NCBI RefSeq assembly: GCF_000607165.1
Contig: NZ_JFZG01000003.1
Coordinates: 434,001 to 498,000, forward strand
Direction of reading: 5' to 3'
Source of the DNA: Ralstonia pickettii
GTDB lineage: Bacteria; Pseudomonadota; Gammaproteobacteria; Burkholderiales; Burkholderiaceae
Length of the DNA stretch: 64,000 nt
Part shown: piece by piece, positions 1-8,590 of the stretch
Numbering within the stretch: position 1 is the stretch's first letter
Layout: each line of letters opens with the position of its first letter
Translations under genes and position numbers: made by a program
The notes under the pieces: generated by a model
What the model was told of the DNA's origin: nothing
Database searches by the model: none
The model's input: only the letters and a program-made list of their open reading frames with translations

Positions 1-412
1 CATCGCCCGCCGGCGCTTGGAACGCAGCGTGCGCCCGGAACGGTTGCAGCACATTGAACATCCACGCTACGGATACACATTCGCGCAGCCAACACCCCAT
101 GAAGCCGGCGACGCCGATACGATGCGTACGCGGCACGGGCATGCGGTCCCACACGGGGTCGTCCGGTATCGCGGTGCCCAGGCTCTTCAGGGACACCAGG
201 AACGCCCATCCGACCGAAAGGAGATAACCCAGCACCAGCGCCGCGCCAGCGAGCAGGCTTGCAGTCGGCCAACTCCATCCGCCCCAGTAATGCGCCGCCC
301 AGCCAACCGCCAGCGTTGCCGCACACTGCAGCGCCACGGCAATGCGGCGCGCAGTGGCCGCGGTCAGGAAGGCGAGGGGAACAGGCGAGGTGGGCAGATC
401 GGCGCGCGTCAT
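1..412 (-). CDS. Membrane-anchored protein, probable alpha/beta hydrolase N-terminus (partial)
   Basis: The gene runs off the left edge. About 137 codons are visible from an ATG at 412, beginning MTRADLPTSP. Two strongly hydrophobic stretches (about residues 22-45 and 50-75) look like membrane segments, and the visible part ends near FNVLQPFRAHAAFQ. I recall similar N-termini on membrane-anchored esterase/lipase-like proteins of Burkholderia and Ralstonia, but the catalytic domain would lie outside the window, so this is inference. The start is 30 nt after the stop of the RDD gene on the same strand, which suggests co-transcription. Confidence 0.5.
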   Translation of the reverse strand, partial: MTRADLPTSPVPLAFLTAATARRIAVALQCAATLAVGWAAHYWGGWSWPTASLLAGAALVLGYLLSVGWAFLVSLKSLGTAIPDDPVWDRMPVPRTHRIGVAGFMGCWLRECVSVAWMFNVLQPFRAHAAFQAPAGD

Positions 413-442
413 GGTGGAGGTCGCCGCCGAGCGTGAAACCGA

Positions 443-967
443 TCAGTCGCGCACCAGCCGCGTGCCGGCCAGGCGATCGTGCAGGAACTGGCGCTGCGGA
501 TCGAGCCACGCCAGCGCGCCCCAAGCCAGCAGGCACGCCAGAGCGACACCCGCGCCGGCCCAGCGGGACGCTCCGCTCAGGTGGATCACGCCGACTGCCG
601 CGGCCACCCATATCCACGCCAGCAGATAGCGCGCAACTGCGCGCCCCAGCGAAATACGCGATCCATCGGCGTTGACCACGCGCATGCGCCACGTCTGCAT
701 CGCCAGCGTCTGGCCGCGCTTGCGCCAGAACCAAACGAAGTACAGACCGAGCGCCAAAAAGCCCCACACCTGCAGCCCCACATCGCCGGTGCGCGCCAGG
801 GGCGGCACGATCAGGCGCAGGAGCAGAAAGACAGCCGTGGCGCCAAACATCACGCCAAACAGCAGCAGGCCCTCGTAGAGCATCGCGGCAAGACGGCGGC
901 GCAGCGTGGGCGCGGCAAGCGGATCAGGTGCCGCAACGGGTGGAGATGAGGAAACGGAGGTGGCCAT
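443..967 (-). CDS. RDD family membrane protein
   Basis: A 174-residue integral membrane protein. The N-terminal RRLAAMLYEGLLL segment is the RDD signature with Glu in place of the usual Asp. RGQTLAMQTWRMRVV in the middle and HDRLAGTRLV at the end are the other conserved blocks. Four hydrophobic segments lie at roughly residues 30-57, 64-82, 112-128 and 135-150. RDD proteins are poorly defined; some act in ion transport. It lies in a minus-strand run with the sigma factor, DUF3619 and DUF3106 genes. Confidence 0.85.
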   Translation of the reverse strand: MATSVSSSPPVAAPDPLAAPTLRRRLAAMLYEGLLLFGVMFGATAVFLLLRLIVPPLARTGDVGLQVWGFLALGLYFVWFWRKRGQTLAMQTWRMRVVNADGSRISLGRAVARYLLAWIWVAAAVGVIHLSGASRWAGAGVALACLLAWGALAWLDPQRQFLHDRLAGTRLVRD

Positions 968-1066
968 CGAACAGAGTGTGAGCGCCGTCAGCGCAGTCCA
1001 TCATGTGCCGGCGCGCTGGGTGTCGTGCGGCACGTGGTTCGGATTATGCCAAAGGGTTTGCCGGCC

Positions 1067-1900
1067 TCAGCCGCCCAGCACCGTGGAGGGTGGCGGATTG
1101 CCGGATTCTCCACCGGTGGTGGTGGACGGTGCAACAGGGTGTACAGGCGTGAGCGGCGCGCTTGCAGGTGCCGTAGCGGCAGGTTCGGGCGCAGGGGCTG
1201 CAACCGGCGCGGATGCCGTGGCTGTCGGCTTGCTCGTCGGCGCCGACTTAGTCGTACCTGGCTTGGTGCGCGCACCGTGATGGATCGATTTGGCCGCGTC
1301 CTTCGCCAACCTTGCGCCGCCCGGCAGCGCCGTCACTGCTGTCGGATGCTTTTGCGCCTTGGCCGCGGCAGCCAGCGCTTTCTTCTGCTCTTCCGTCAGT
1401 TGCTGGTAGCTCTGCCAGGCCTCGCTCTTCTTCTGCACCGGGAGCGACTTGGTGGTCTGGAAATTCTCCCGAGCGCGGTGGCGTTGCTCCGGCGTGAGCT
1501 TGACCCAATCCGCCATGCGCGTTTGCAGGCGCTGCTGCTGAGCCGGCGTGTATTTCGGATATGCCCGGGCGATCTGCAACCACTTTTGGCGGGCCAGTTC
1601 TGGCAGGCCGTTCCATTCGGGCGCCAGCGGCGCGAAGATGCGCTGCTGCACGATGGTCAACTCGGCCCAGTTCGGGTGGACGGCGGGTAGCGGATTGGTT
1701 GCGGGCGGTGTCGGCAGATCAACCGGCGCGTTGACTGTCACGCCCGGCGCCGCTGTAGGCGCCGAAGCGGCCGGAACCTGCGCGATCGCCAGTCCCGCCA
1801 TCAGGCCGGCAGCGCCGATCAACGCGACGATGCTGGCGCGTAGGCACAGGGTCTTTGCGCCTCGCGGTGATTGGCCGGGGGTGTGTTGGAAGTTGCTCAT
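1067..1900 (-). CDS. DUF3106 domain-containing protein
   Basis: A 277-residue protein with a hydrophobic signal or anchor segment at about residues 20-42, so it is probably exported. The DUF3106 region (about 90-165) is rich in Trp, Gln and Arg and carries repeated LTPEQ/YTPAQQ-like helical motifs. The last 80 residues are low-complexity Ala/Pro/Thr and probably disordered. It starts 11 nt after the DUF3619 stop, which fits one operon downstream of the sigma factor. The function of the family is unknown; the helical LTPEQ pattern resembles periplasmic stress-sensing proteins, but that is only an analogy. Confidence 0.85.
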   Translation of the reverse strand: MSNFQHTPGQSPRGAKTLCLRASIVALIGAAGLMAGLAIAQVPAASAPTAAPGVTVNAPVDLPTPPATNPLPAVHPNWAELTIVQQRIFAPLAPEWNGLPELARQKWLQIARAYPKYTPAQQQRLQTRMADWVKLTPEQRHRARENFQTTKSLPVQKKSEAWQSYQQLTEEQKKALAAAAKAQKHPTAVTALPGGARLAKDAAKSIHHGARTKPGTTKSAPTSKPTATASAPVAAPAPEPAATAPASAPLTPVHPVAPSTTTGGESGNPPPSTVLGG

Positions 1901-1911
1901 CGATCAGCCTT

Positions 1912-2352
1912 TCACTGATCGTGCTTGAGGTACTGATGGAAGCCTTGATCGGCGTAAGCGGCCAGCGGCAGATCATCGAGCAGCATCGCGGCATCGACCT
2001 CCGCGAGCTCGTCCACGCGTTGCTGCTGTTGCCACTGATAAATGCCTGCGAGGCCCGCCACCAGAGCGATGGTCGGCCACAGCAGGCCGAGGCGACGCAG
2101 GACTGCGGCGGCGCGTTGCAGCGGCGACGGCGCTTCGCCTTCCGTCTCGAAAGACACGGAGCCGACGCCCGGCATCGCCAAGGCGGGCGAGCGCACTGTG
2201 CCGGGCACTTCCGCTTTCTTGTGCGCAAGCGCTGTCCGGCGCGCCGCTGCGAGGCGGTCGCGTACGTCGGGCGGCAACTGTCCGGCCGACTCATTCAGAG
2301 CGGTTCGGACGGCATGCACAAAACGGCGTTCTCGGAGTTCTACCTTGTTCAT
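1912..2352 (-). CDS. DUF3619 family single-pass membrane protein, possible anti-sigma partner
   Basis: The protein has 146 residues from the ATG at 2352, which overlaps the sigma-factor stop by 4 nt (ATGA). Longer in-frame starts would run far into the sigma gene and were rejected. It has a roughly 90-residue charged N-terminal part, one hydrophobic segment at about residues 93-112, and a short acidic C-terminal tail. This cytoplasm-membrane-periplasm layout and its position directly after an ECF sigma gene suggest an anti-sigma role. No known anti-sigma zinc motif is visible, so the role is inferred from layout and context. Confidence 0.85.
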   Translation of the reverse strand: MNKVELRERRFVHAVRTALNESAGQLPPDVRDRLAAARRTALAHKKAEVPGTVRSPALAMPGVGSVSFETEGEAPSPLQRAAAVLRRLGLLWPTIALVAGLAGIYQWQQQQRVDELAEVDAAMLLDDLPLAAYADQGFHQYLKHDQ

Positions 2353-2915
2353 AGTCGGATCCCTCGCGCCCGCAGCGCTTGGGCCAGGGCGTGTGTTGCC
2401 CGCGAGCAGTGCGTCTTTACACTGCCCTCGGAACAGCCCATTGCCTGGGCTGTCTCGGCAACATCCATGTCCTCCCAATAACGCATCAGGAAGGCCTCCC
2501 GTTGACGTGTGGGCAGCTTCTCGATTTCGCGTTCCAGGATTTCCAGCATCTGCGAGCGCTCGAATTTGTCGGCGCTGCTTTCCGCCGCTGTGGTGCCGGC
2601 TTCGCTTTCGATCAGTTCAAGCGGGTCGGTGTCGTCGCCCTCAGCGTCCGTGCGGAAGCTGGAGAACAGGCTCACCCAGGTGTTGCGCACCTTGGAGCGG
2701 CGAAACCAGTCGTGAATCGTGTTCTGCAGAATGCGCTGGAACAGCAGGGGTAGCTCGGCGCTCGGCTTGTCGCCGTATTTCTCGGCCAGCTTGATCATGG
2801 CGTCCTGCACGATATCAAGCGCGGCATCGTCGTCGCGCACCGCGAAGACCGCCTGCTTGAAGGCGCGTTTCTCGACGCTTGAGAGAAAGGCCGACAGTTC
2901 CTGTTCAGAGGCCAT
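2349..2915 (-). CDS. ECF-type RNA polymerase sigma factor (sigma-70 family)
   Basis: A 188-residue sigma factor. Region 2 covers about residues 15-75 (DIVQDAMIKLAEKY and IHDWFRR, the -10 recognition and melting part). Region 4 covers about 125-180 (LPTRQREAFLMRYWEDMDV, then the helix-turn-helix GCSEGSVKTHCSRA). The linker is longer and more acidic than in typical RpoE. It overlaps the DUF3619 gene by 4 nt and leads the minus-strand gene run. It is divergent from ilvB across a 359-bp gap. Its regulon cannot be told from the sequence. Confidence 0.9.
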   Translation of the reverse strand: MASEQELSAFLSSVEKRAFKQAVFAVRDDDAALDIVQDAMIKLAEKYGDKPSAELPLLFQRILQNTIHDWFRRSKVRNTWVSLFSSFRTDAEGDDTDPLELIESEAGTTAAESSADKFERSQMLEILEREIEKLPTRQREAFLMRYWEDMDVAETAQAMGCSEGSVKTHCSRATHALAQALRARGIRL

Positions 2916-3274
2916 ACAACGGCGGGTGCGAATCCTGTGAGGCAGCCACGCGAAAATTCACATTCACAGGATGTGATGATCACGCCGCGCGGCGTCAACG
3001 GCCTTGGCCGTGAAAAATGTTGCGATGCTAGCAAAAATGCGGCTCCGCGGACAGTCCAACGGTCGGGCGGGCCGCCAGGAGTGGGGAATCGCGCCGACGC
3101 TGGACCGCCATGCGGCATTGCAGTATTATTCCCGGTTCACAACATCTGTGGTTTGTCTCATCTGGCCGCCCATCAGGCGGACCATCCATGCAGACGCGCA
3201 CCGCTCAAATCCGCGCCACAAGCCCGGTAGAGAGCATCCAAACAATTTTTTGCCGAAAATTGCAAAGGACTGAC
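2916..3274. promoter_or_regulatory. Divergent intergenic region between the sigma factor and ilvB
   Basis: This 359-bp stretch has no convincing gene. It contains three perfect palindromes close together: GTGAT-G-ATCAC (2973-2983), the 14-bp ACGCCGCGCGGCGT (2982-2995) and ACGGCC-TT-GGCCGT (2998-3011). A hairpin CCGCC-CATCA-GGCGG sits at 3166-3180. TATTAT at 3124-3129 could be a -10 box for ilvB. No clear branched-chain leader peptide like the one before leuA was found here. Confidence 0.4.
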
Positions 3275-5032
3275 ATGAATATGCCAAGCGCGGAATTTTC
3301 CCACGCCAATAGCGGTTCATCTGCCGACATGATGGGGGCTGACATCCTCGTCAATGCGCTCGCGGCAGAGGGCGTCGAGTTCGTCTGGGGTTACCCCGGC
3401 GGCGCGGTGCTCTATATCTACGACGCGTTCTACAAGCAAAACAAGATCGAACACATCCTGGTGCGCCATGAACAGGCGGCAGTCCATGCGGCTGACGGCT
3501 ATGCGCGCGCCACGGGCAAGGTCGGTGTCGCCCTCGTGACTTCCGGCCCGGGCGTGACCAATGCCGTGACCGGCATCGCCACCGCTTACCTGGATTCGAT
3601 CCCGATGGTGATCATCACCGGCAACGTGCCGACGCACGCCATCGGACAGGACGCCTTCCAGGAATGCGACACCGTCGGCATCACCCGGCCGATCGTCAAG
3701 CACAACTTCCTGGTCAAGGACGTGCGCAACCTCGCTTCGACCATTAAGAAGGCGTTCTTCATCGCCTCGACCGGCCGTCCGGGCCCGGTGGTGGTGGACA
3801 TCCCGAAGGATGTTTCGCGCGAGATGTGCAAGTACGAGTATCCGAAGACGATCGAGATGCGCTCGTACAACCCCGTCAACAAGGGGCACTCCGGCCAGAT
3901 CCGTAAGGCGGTGAGCCTGCTGCTGCAGGCCGAGCGTCCGTACATCTACTCCGGTGGCGGCGTGGTGCTTGCCGAGGCCAGCGAAGAGCTGCGCCAACTG
4001 GCTGCGCTGACGGGTTACCCGGTCACGAATACGCTGATGGGCCTGGGCGCATTCCCGGGCACGAGCAAGCAGTTCGTGGGCATGCTGGGCATGCATGGCA
4101 CGTACGAAGCCAACATGGCGATGCAGAACTGCGACGTGCTGATCGCCATCGGTGCGCGCTTTGATGACCGCGTGATCGGAAGCCCGGCGCACTTCACGTC
4201 GCAGCCGCGCAAGATCATCCACATCGACATCGATCCGTCGTCCATCTCCAAACGGGTGAAGGTCGACATCCCCATCGTCGGCAACGTCAAGGACGTGCTG
4301 CAGGAGATGATTGCCCAGATCCAGTCCGGCGAAGCCAAGCCGAACAAGACGGCGTTGGCCAAGTGGTGGGAACAGATCGAACAGTGGCGCAGCGTCGATT
4401 GCCTGAAGTACGACCGCAATTCCGAGATCATCAAGCCGCAGTACGTGGTCGAGAAGATTTGGGAACTGACCAACGGCGACGCTTTCGTCTGCTCCGACGT
4501 CGGTCAGCACCAGATGTGGGCCGCGCAGTTCTACAAGTTCAACGAGCCGCGCCGCTGGATCAATTCCGGTGGCCTGGGCACGATGGGTGTGGGCCTGCCG
4601 TACGCCATGGGCATCAAGAAGGCGTTCCCGGACAAGGAAGTCGTCACCATTACCGGTGAGGGCTCGATCCAGATGTGCATCCAGGAGTTGTCGACCTGCC
4701 TGCAGTACAACACCCCGGTGAAGATCTGCTCGCTCAACAATGGCTACCTGGGCATGGTGCGCCAGTGGCAGGAAATCGAGTATGACAACCGTTACTCGCA
4801 TTCCTACATGCAGGCGCTGCCCGACTTCGTAAAGCTGGCCGAATCGTATGGTCACGTGGGCATGCGCATCGAAAAGACCGCTGACGTCGAGCCCGCGCTG
4901 CGCGAAGCTTTCCGACTGAAGGATCGCACCGTGTTCCTCGACTTCCAGACCGACCCGACCGAAAACGTCTGGCCGATGGTCCAGGCAGGCAAGGGCATTT
5001 CCGAAATGCTGCTCGGCGCGGAGGACCTGTAA
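3275..5032 (+). CDS. ilvB: Acetolactate synthase large (catalytic) subunit
   Basis: A 585-residue thiamine-diphosphate enzyme that makes acetolactate or acetohydroxybutyrate from pyruvate, the first common step to valine, leucine and isoleucine. The ATG at 3275 follows AAAGGA with 5 nt spacing and matches the family N-terminus; upstream in-frame codons give an unlikely extension. Visible marks are the N-terminal WGYPGGAVLYIYDAF with the catalytic Glu in HEQAAVHAADGYAR, the FAD/central domain, and the C-terminal ThDP motif. The ThDP motif reads GEGS...NN rather than the usual GDG. The gene overlaps ilvH by 1 nt. An ilvI label would be equally defensible. Confidence 0.95.
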   Translation: MNMPSAEFSHANSGSSADMMGADILVNALAAEGVEFVWGYPGGAVLYIYDAFYKQNKIEHILVRHEQAAVHAADGYARATGKVGVALVTSGPGVTNAVTGIATAYLDSIPMVIITGNVPTHAIGQDAFQECDTVGITRPIVKHNFLVKDVRNLASTIKKAFFIASTGRPGPVVVDIPKDVSREMCKYEYPKTIEMRSYNPVNKGHSGQIRKAVSLLLQAERPYIYSGGGVVLAEASEELRQLAALTGYPVTNTLMGLGAFPGTSKQFVGMLGMHGTYEANMAMQNCDVLIAIGARFDDRVIGSPAHFTSQPRKIIHIDIDPSSISKRVKVDIPIVGNVKDVLQEMIAQIQSGEAKPNKTALAKWWEQIEQWRSVDCLKYDRNSEIIKPQYVVEKIWELTNGDAFVCSDVGQHQMWAAQFYKFNEPRRWINSGGLGTMGVGLPYAMGIKKAFPDKEVVTITGEGSIQMCIQELSTCLQYNTPVKICSLNNGYLGMVRQWQEIEYDNRYSHSYMQALPDFVKLAESYGHVGMRIEKTADVEPALREAFRLKDRTVFLDFQTDPTENVWPMVQAGKGISEMLLGAEDL

Positions 5033-5523
5033 TGCGTCACATCATTTCCGTCCTGCTGGAAAACGAAGCCGGCGCACTGTCGCGTGTGGTGGGGCTGTTC
5101 TCGGCGCGCGGCTACAACATCGAGACGCTGACGGTCGCTCCGACCGAGGACGCGTCGCTGTCGCGGATGACGATCGTTACGACCGGTTCGGACGACATCA
5201 TCGAGCAGATCACCAAGCACCTGAACCGCCTGGTGGAAGTCGTCAAGGTCGTCGACCTGACCGAAGGTGCGCACATCGAGCGCGAGCTGATGCTCGTGAA
5301 GGTGCGTGCGGTCGGCAAGGAGCGCGAGGAGATGAAGCGTACGGCGGATATCTTCCGCGGCCGCGTCATCGACGTGACCGAGAAGACCTACACGATCGAG
5401 CTGACCGGCAACGGCAGCAAGCTCGACGCGTTTCTCGATGCCATCGATCGCACTGCGATTCTTGAGACCGTCCGTACGGGCGGCTCGGGCATCGGCCGCG
5501 GCGAGCGCATTCTGAAGGTTTGA
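5032..5523 (+). CDS. ilvH: Acetolactate synthase small (regulatory) subunit
   Basis: A 163-residue regulatory subunit that activates the large subunit and usually confers valine feedback inhibition. The N-terminal ACT domain (about residues 3-75) begins MRHIISVLLENEAGALSRVV and contains FSARGYNIETLTVAPTED. The C-terminal ACT-like half has ELMLVKV and RTGGSGIGRGE. The ATG overlaps the ilvB stop by 1 nt, so translation is probably coupled. ilvC follows 55 nt later. Confidence 0.96.
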   Translation: MRHIISVLLENEAGALSRVVGLFSARGYNIETLTVAPTEDASLSRMTIVTTGSDDIIEQITKHLNRLVEVVKVVDLTEGAHIERELMLVKVRAVGKEREEMKRTADIFRGRVIDVTEKTYTIELTGNGSKLDAFLDAIDRTAILETVRTGGSGIGRGERILKV

Positions 5524-5569
5524 ACCGGCGCGTGCGTGCTGCCGGACTCCATCGATATTTGAAAATTAG

Positions 5570-6595
<1,026 letters not shown>

Positions 6596-6615
6596 TCGGT
6601 TGCATCCTGTGCGAG

Positions 6616-6645
6616 AAAGCCAGCCTTCGGGCTGGCTTTTTTTTA
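6616..6645 (+). terminator. Rho-independent terminator of ilvBHC
   Basis: The perfect stem AAGCCAGCC-TTCG-GGCTGGCTT ends in a run of eight T. It starts about 20 nt after the ilvC stop. Confidence 0.93.
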
Positions 6646-6742
6646 TGCTGATTCCAAGGCGCCAAACATTGTTTCAAGTGCTGGCGCGGCCCCGTGTCGG
6701 CTAGAATGCCGCATTTCCTTCAAGACGCTGTCGAGGTCTGAT

Positions 6743-7390
6743 TTGAACAACACGTATCCGCATCCCATCATCGCCCGCGAGGGTTGGCCGTACCTGGGCG
6801 GGATTTTCATCGTCACGCTCATCGTGCAGGCCGCCGCCGGCTTCGGCTGGGCTTGGCCGTTCTGGGTGCTGACGCTGTTTGTGCTGCAGTTTTTCCGCGA
6901 TCCGGCCCGCGCCGTGCCAACGCAAGCCAATGCGATTCTGTCCCCGGCCGATGGTCGCATTGTCGCCGTCGAGCAGGTGCGTGACCCGTATGCCGATCGC
7001 GACTCGCTAAAGATCAGCGTGTTCATGAACGTGTTCAACGTGCACTCGAACCGCGCGCCGGTCGATGGCACGGTGCAGCAGGTGCAATACTTCCCTGGCA
7101 AATTCGTCAATGCGGACCTGGACAAGGCGTCGCTCGAAAACGAGCGCAACGCCATCGTGCTGCGCCGTGCTGATGGCCAGCTCGTCACTTCGGTGCAGGT
7201 GGCTGGATTGATCGCGCGGCGCATCCTCTGCTATACCAAGGCAGGCGAAGCGCTCACGCGTGGCCAACGCTATGGTTTCATCCGCTTTGGCTCCCGCGTT
7301 GATGTGTACCTGCCGCTGACGGCACGCCCGCGCGTGACCATCGGCGAAAAAGTGTCCGCCACGCTCACGGTGCTTGCTGAGCTGGACTGA
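6743..7390 (+). CDS. psd: Phosphatidylserine decarboxylase proenzyme (short form)
   Basis: A 215-residue pyruvoyl enzyme that decarboxylates phosphatidylserine to phosphatidylethanolamine at the inner membrane. The short form is anchored by the hydrophobic segment at about residues 18-50. Self-cleavage to the pyruvoyl alpha chain is expected at Gly-Ser in [12 protein letters not shown] (about residues 180-190). The conserved [13 protein letters not shown] and SPADG blocks are present. The start codon is TTG with GAGG 5-8 nt upstream. A -10-like TAGAAT lies at 6702-6707. pssA follows 13 nt downstream, so the two PE-synthesis steps are co-transcribed. Confidence 0.94.
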   Translation: MNNTYPHPIIAREGWPYLGGIFIVTLIVQAAAGFGWAWPFWVLTLFVLQFFRDPARAVPTQANAILSPADGRIVAVEQVRDPYADRDSLKISVFMNVFNVHSNRAPVDGTVQQVQYFPGKFVNADLDKASLENERNAIVLRRADGQLVTSVQVAGLIARRILCYTKAGEALTRGQRYGFIRFGSRVDVYLPLTARPRVTIGEKVSATLTVLAELD

Positions 7391-7403
7391 TTCGGAGGCC
7401 GCC

Positions 7404-8276
7404 ATGCCCGCGTTCAACCGACGCAAGAAGCGTTTTACCGCCGGCAACGTGACGCACTTGCGTCCGCTGCGGCACAACCAGCCGCGTTCGGATGACGACG
7501 ATCTTGAGATCGTGCGTCCGCGCCGTCGCGGCATCTATCTGTTGCCCAACGCGTTCACGACCGCAGCGCTGTTCGCCGGCTTCTTCGCCATCGTGCAGGC
7601 GATGAACCTGAACTTTGAGACGGCTGCGATCGCCATCTTCGCGGCGATGGTGCTCGATGGCATGGATGGCCGAGTCGCCCGCATCACCAATACGCAAAGC
7701 GCGTTCGGCGAGCAATACGATTCGCTATCGGACATGGTGTCGTTCGGCGTTGCGCCGGCATTGGTCATGTACGAATGGATCCTGCGCGATCTGGGCAAGT
7801 GGGGCTGGCTTGCGGCGTTCGTGTATTGCGCTGGCGCCGCACTGCGCCTCGCGCGTTTTAATACCAACATCGGGTCGGTCGACAAGCGCTTCTTCCAAGG
7901 CATGCCGAGCCCGGCAGCCGCAGCGCTCATCGCGGGCTTTGTCTGGCTGGCGATCGACAACAAGCTGCCGGTCAAAGAGCTGTGGATGCCGTGGGTGGCC
8001 TTCGGGCTGACGCTGTATGCAGGGCTGTCGATGGTGTCGAACGCGCCGTTCTACAGCGGCAAGGCGCTCGACGTTCGTCACCGCGTGCCATTTGGCGTGA
8101 TGGTGCTCGTGCTGGTGTTGTTCGTGGTGATATCGAGCGATCCGCCGGTTGCGTTGTTCGGCCTCTTTGTTGGTTACGCTGTATCGGGCTACTTGCTGTG
8201 GGGCTGGCGTGCGCTGCACGGGCAACAGGGGAGTCCGCGCTTGCCCAAACAAGCGTCGGGCGATGCGCATGAGTGA
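7404..8276 (+). CDS. pssA: CDP-diacylglycerol--serine O-phosphatidyltransferase
   Basis: A 290-residue integral membrane CDP-alcohol phosphatidyltransferase that makes phosphatidylserine, the substrate of Psd. The catalytic signature DGMDGRVAR followed by [14 protein letters not shown] is at about residues 83-112, after a basic cytoplasmic N-terminus. About eight hydrophobic segments follow. The ATG at 7404 was chosen because CGGAGG lies 5 nt upstream and the residues before it overlap psd. Confidence 0.94.
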   Translation: MPAFNRRKKRFTAGNVTHLRPLRHNQPRSDDDDLEIVRPRRRGIYLLPNAFTTAALFAGFFAIVQAMNLNFETAAIAIFAAMVLDGMDGRVARITNTQSAFGEQYDSLSDMVSFGVAPALVMYEWILRDLGKWGWLAAFVYCAGAALRLARFNTNIGSVDKRFFQGMPSPAAAALIAGFVWLAIDNKLPVKELWMPWVAFGLTLYAGLSMVSNAPFYSGKALDVRHRVPFGVMVLVLVLFVVISSDPPVALFGLFVGYAVSGYLLWGWRALHGQQGSPRLPKQASGDAHE

Positions 8277-8300
8277 CCGATGCGCTGCACCAATGTGCGC

Positions 8301-8329
8301 TTGCGCCGATTTTTGAATTCGTCTATAGT
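8301..8329 (+). promoter_or_regulatory. Predicted sigma-70 promoter of the leuA leader
   Basis: TTGCGC (8301-8306), 17 nt, then TATAGT (8324-8329). Transcription would start at about 8335-8337, on or next to the ATG of the leader peptide. Confidence 0.6.
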
Positions 8330-8336
8330 CGATCGC

Positions 8337-8420
8337 ATGCTTTCGCGCCCGATTTCCATTCTGATTACGCTAGTCTCGATTGGTGGCCTACTAGGTCGTC
8401 AGGTCGGGACACGCGCATAG
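8337..8420 (+). CDS. leuA leader peptide (branched-chain-rich attenuator peptide)
   Basis: A 27-codon open frame lies upstream of leuA. Its core (residues 6-19, [14 protein letters not shown]) has nine Ile, Leu or Val residues among 14, and three of the leucines use CTA, a rare codon in this GC-rich genome. It ends in TAG at 8418-8420, about 58 nt before a terminator hairpin. This is the classic layout of ribosome-mediated transcription attenuation: stalling at branched-chain codons when charged tRNA is scarce would prevent termination. An in-frame upstream ATG at 8280 exists but lies before the predicted promoter. Expression is inferred. Confidence 0.7.
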   Translation: MLSRPISILITLVSIGGLLGRQVGTRA

Positions 8421-8478
8421 GAAATCGCAAGACAAGGCAAGCAGAAACCGCCAAGTTTTCGCGAACCAGGATTCACAG

Positions 8479-8514
8479 CGCCCCGGCCTGCAACCATGCA
8501 CGCCGGGGCGTTTT
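8479..8514 (+). terminator. Attenuator terminator upstream of leuA
   Basis: The perfect 9-bp stem CGCCCCGGC (8479-8487) / GCCGGGGCG (8502-8510) is followed by TTTT. An inner TGCA/TGCA pair lies in the loop. It sits between the leader peptide and leuA, 77 nt before the leuA start. Confidence 0.75.
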
Positions 8515-8590
8515 GCATTCTGCGCCGCAAAAACCATTCGAGACACCCACTAAGACCGACGCCAAAAACGTCACCCCACCAGGAGCCGCC

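Noticed and set aside
2979-3273. Possible ilvB leader peptide frame ending just before the ilvB start
   Set aside because: It contains only a short SVVCLIW stretch, has no close start codon, and no terminator follows, unlike the leuA leader.
3317-4855. A 512-codon minus-strand frame inside ilvB, and comparable long frames opposite pnp, nuoF, nuoG and ureC
   Set aside because: They are mirror frames of GC-rich genes with Asp/His/Arg/Val-rich low-complexity translations and no recognisable domains.
8273-8590. N-terminal extension of LeuA by over 100 residues
   Set aside because: It would pass through the leader peptide and terminator. The ATG at 8591 has a good ribosome site and fits the family start.
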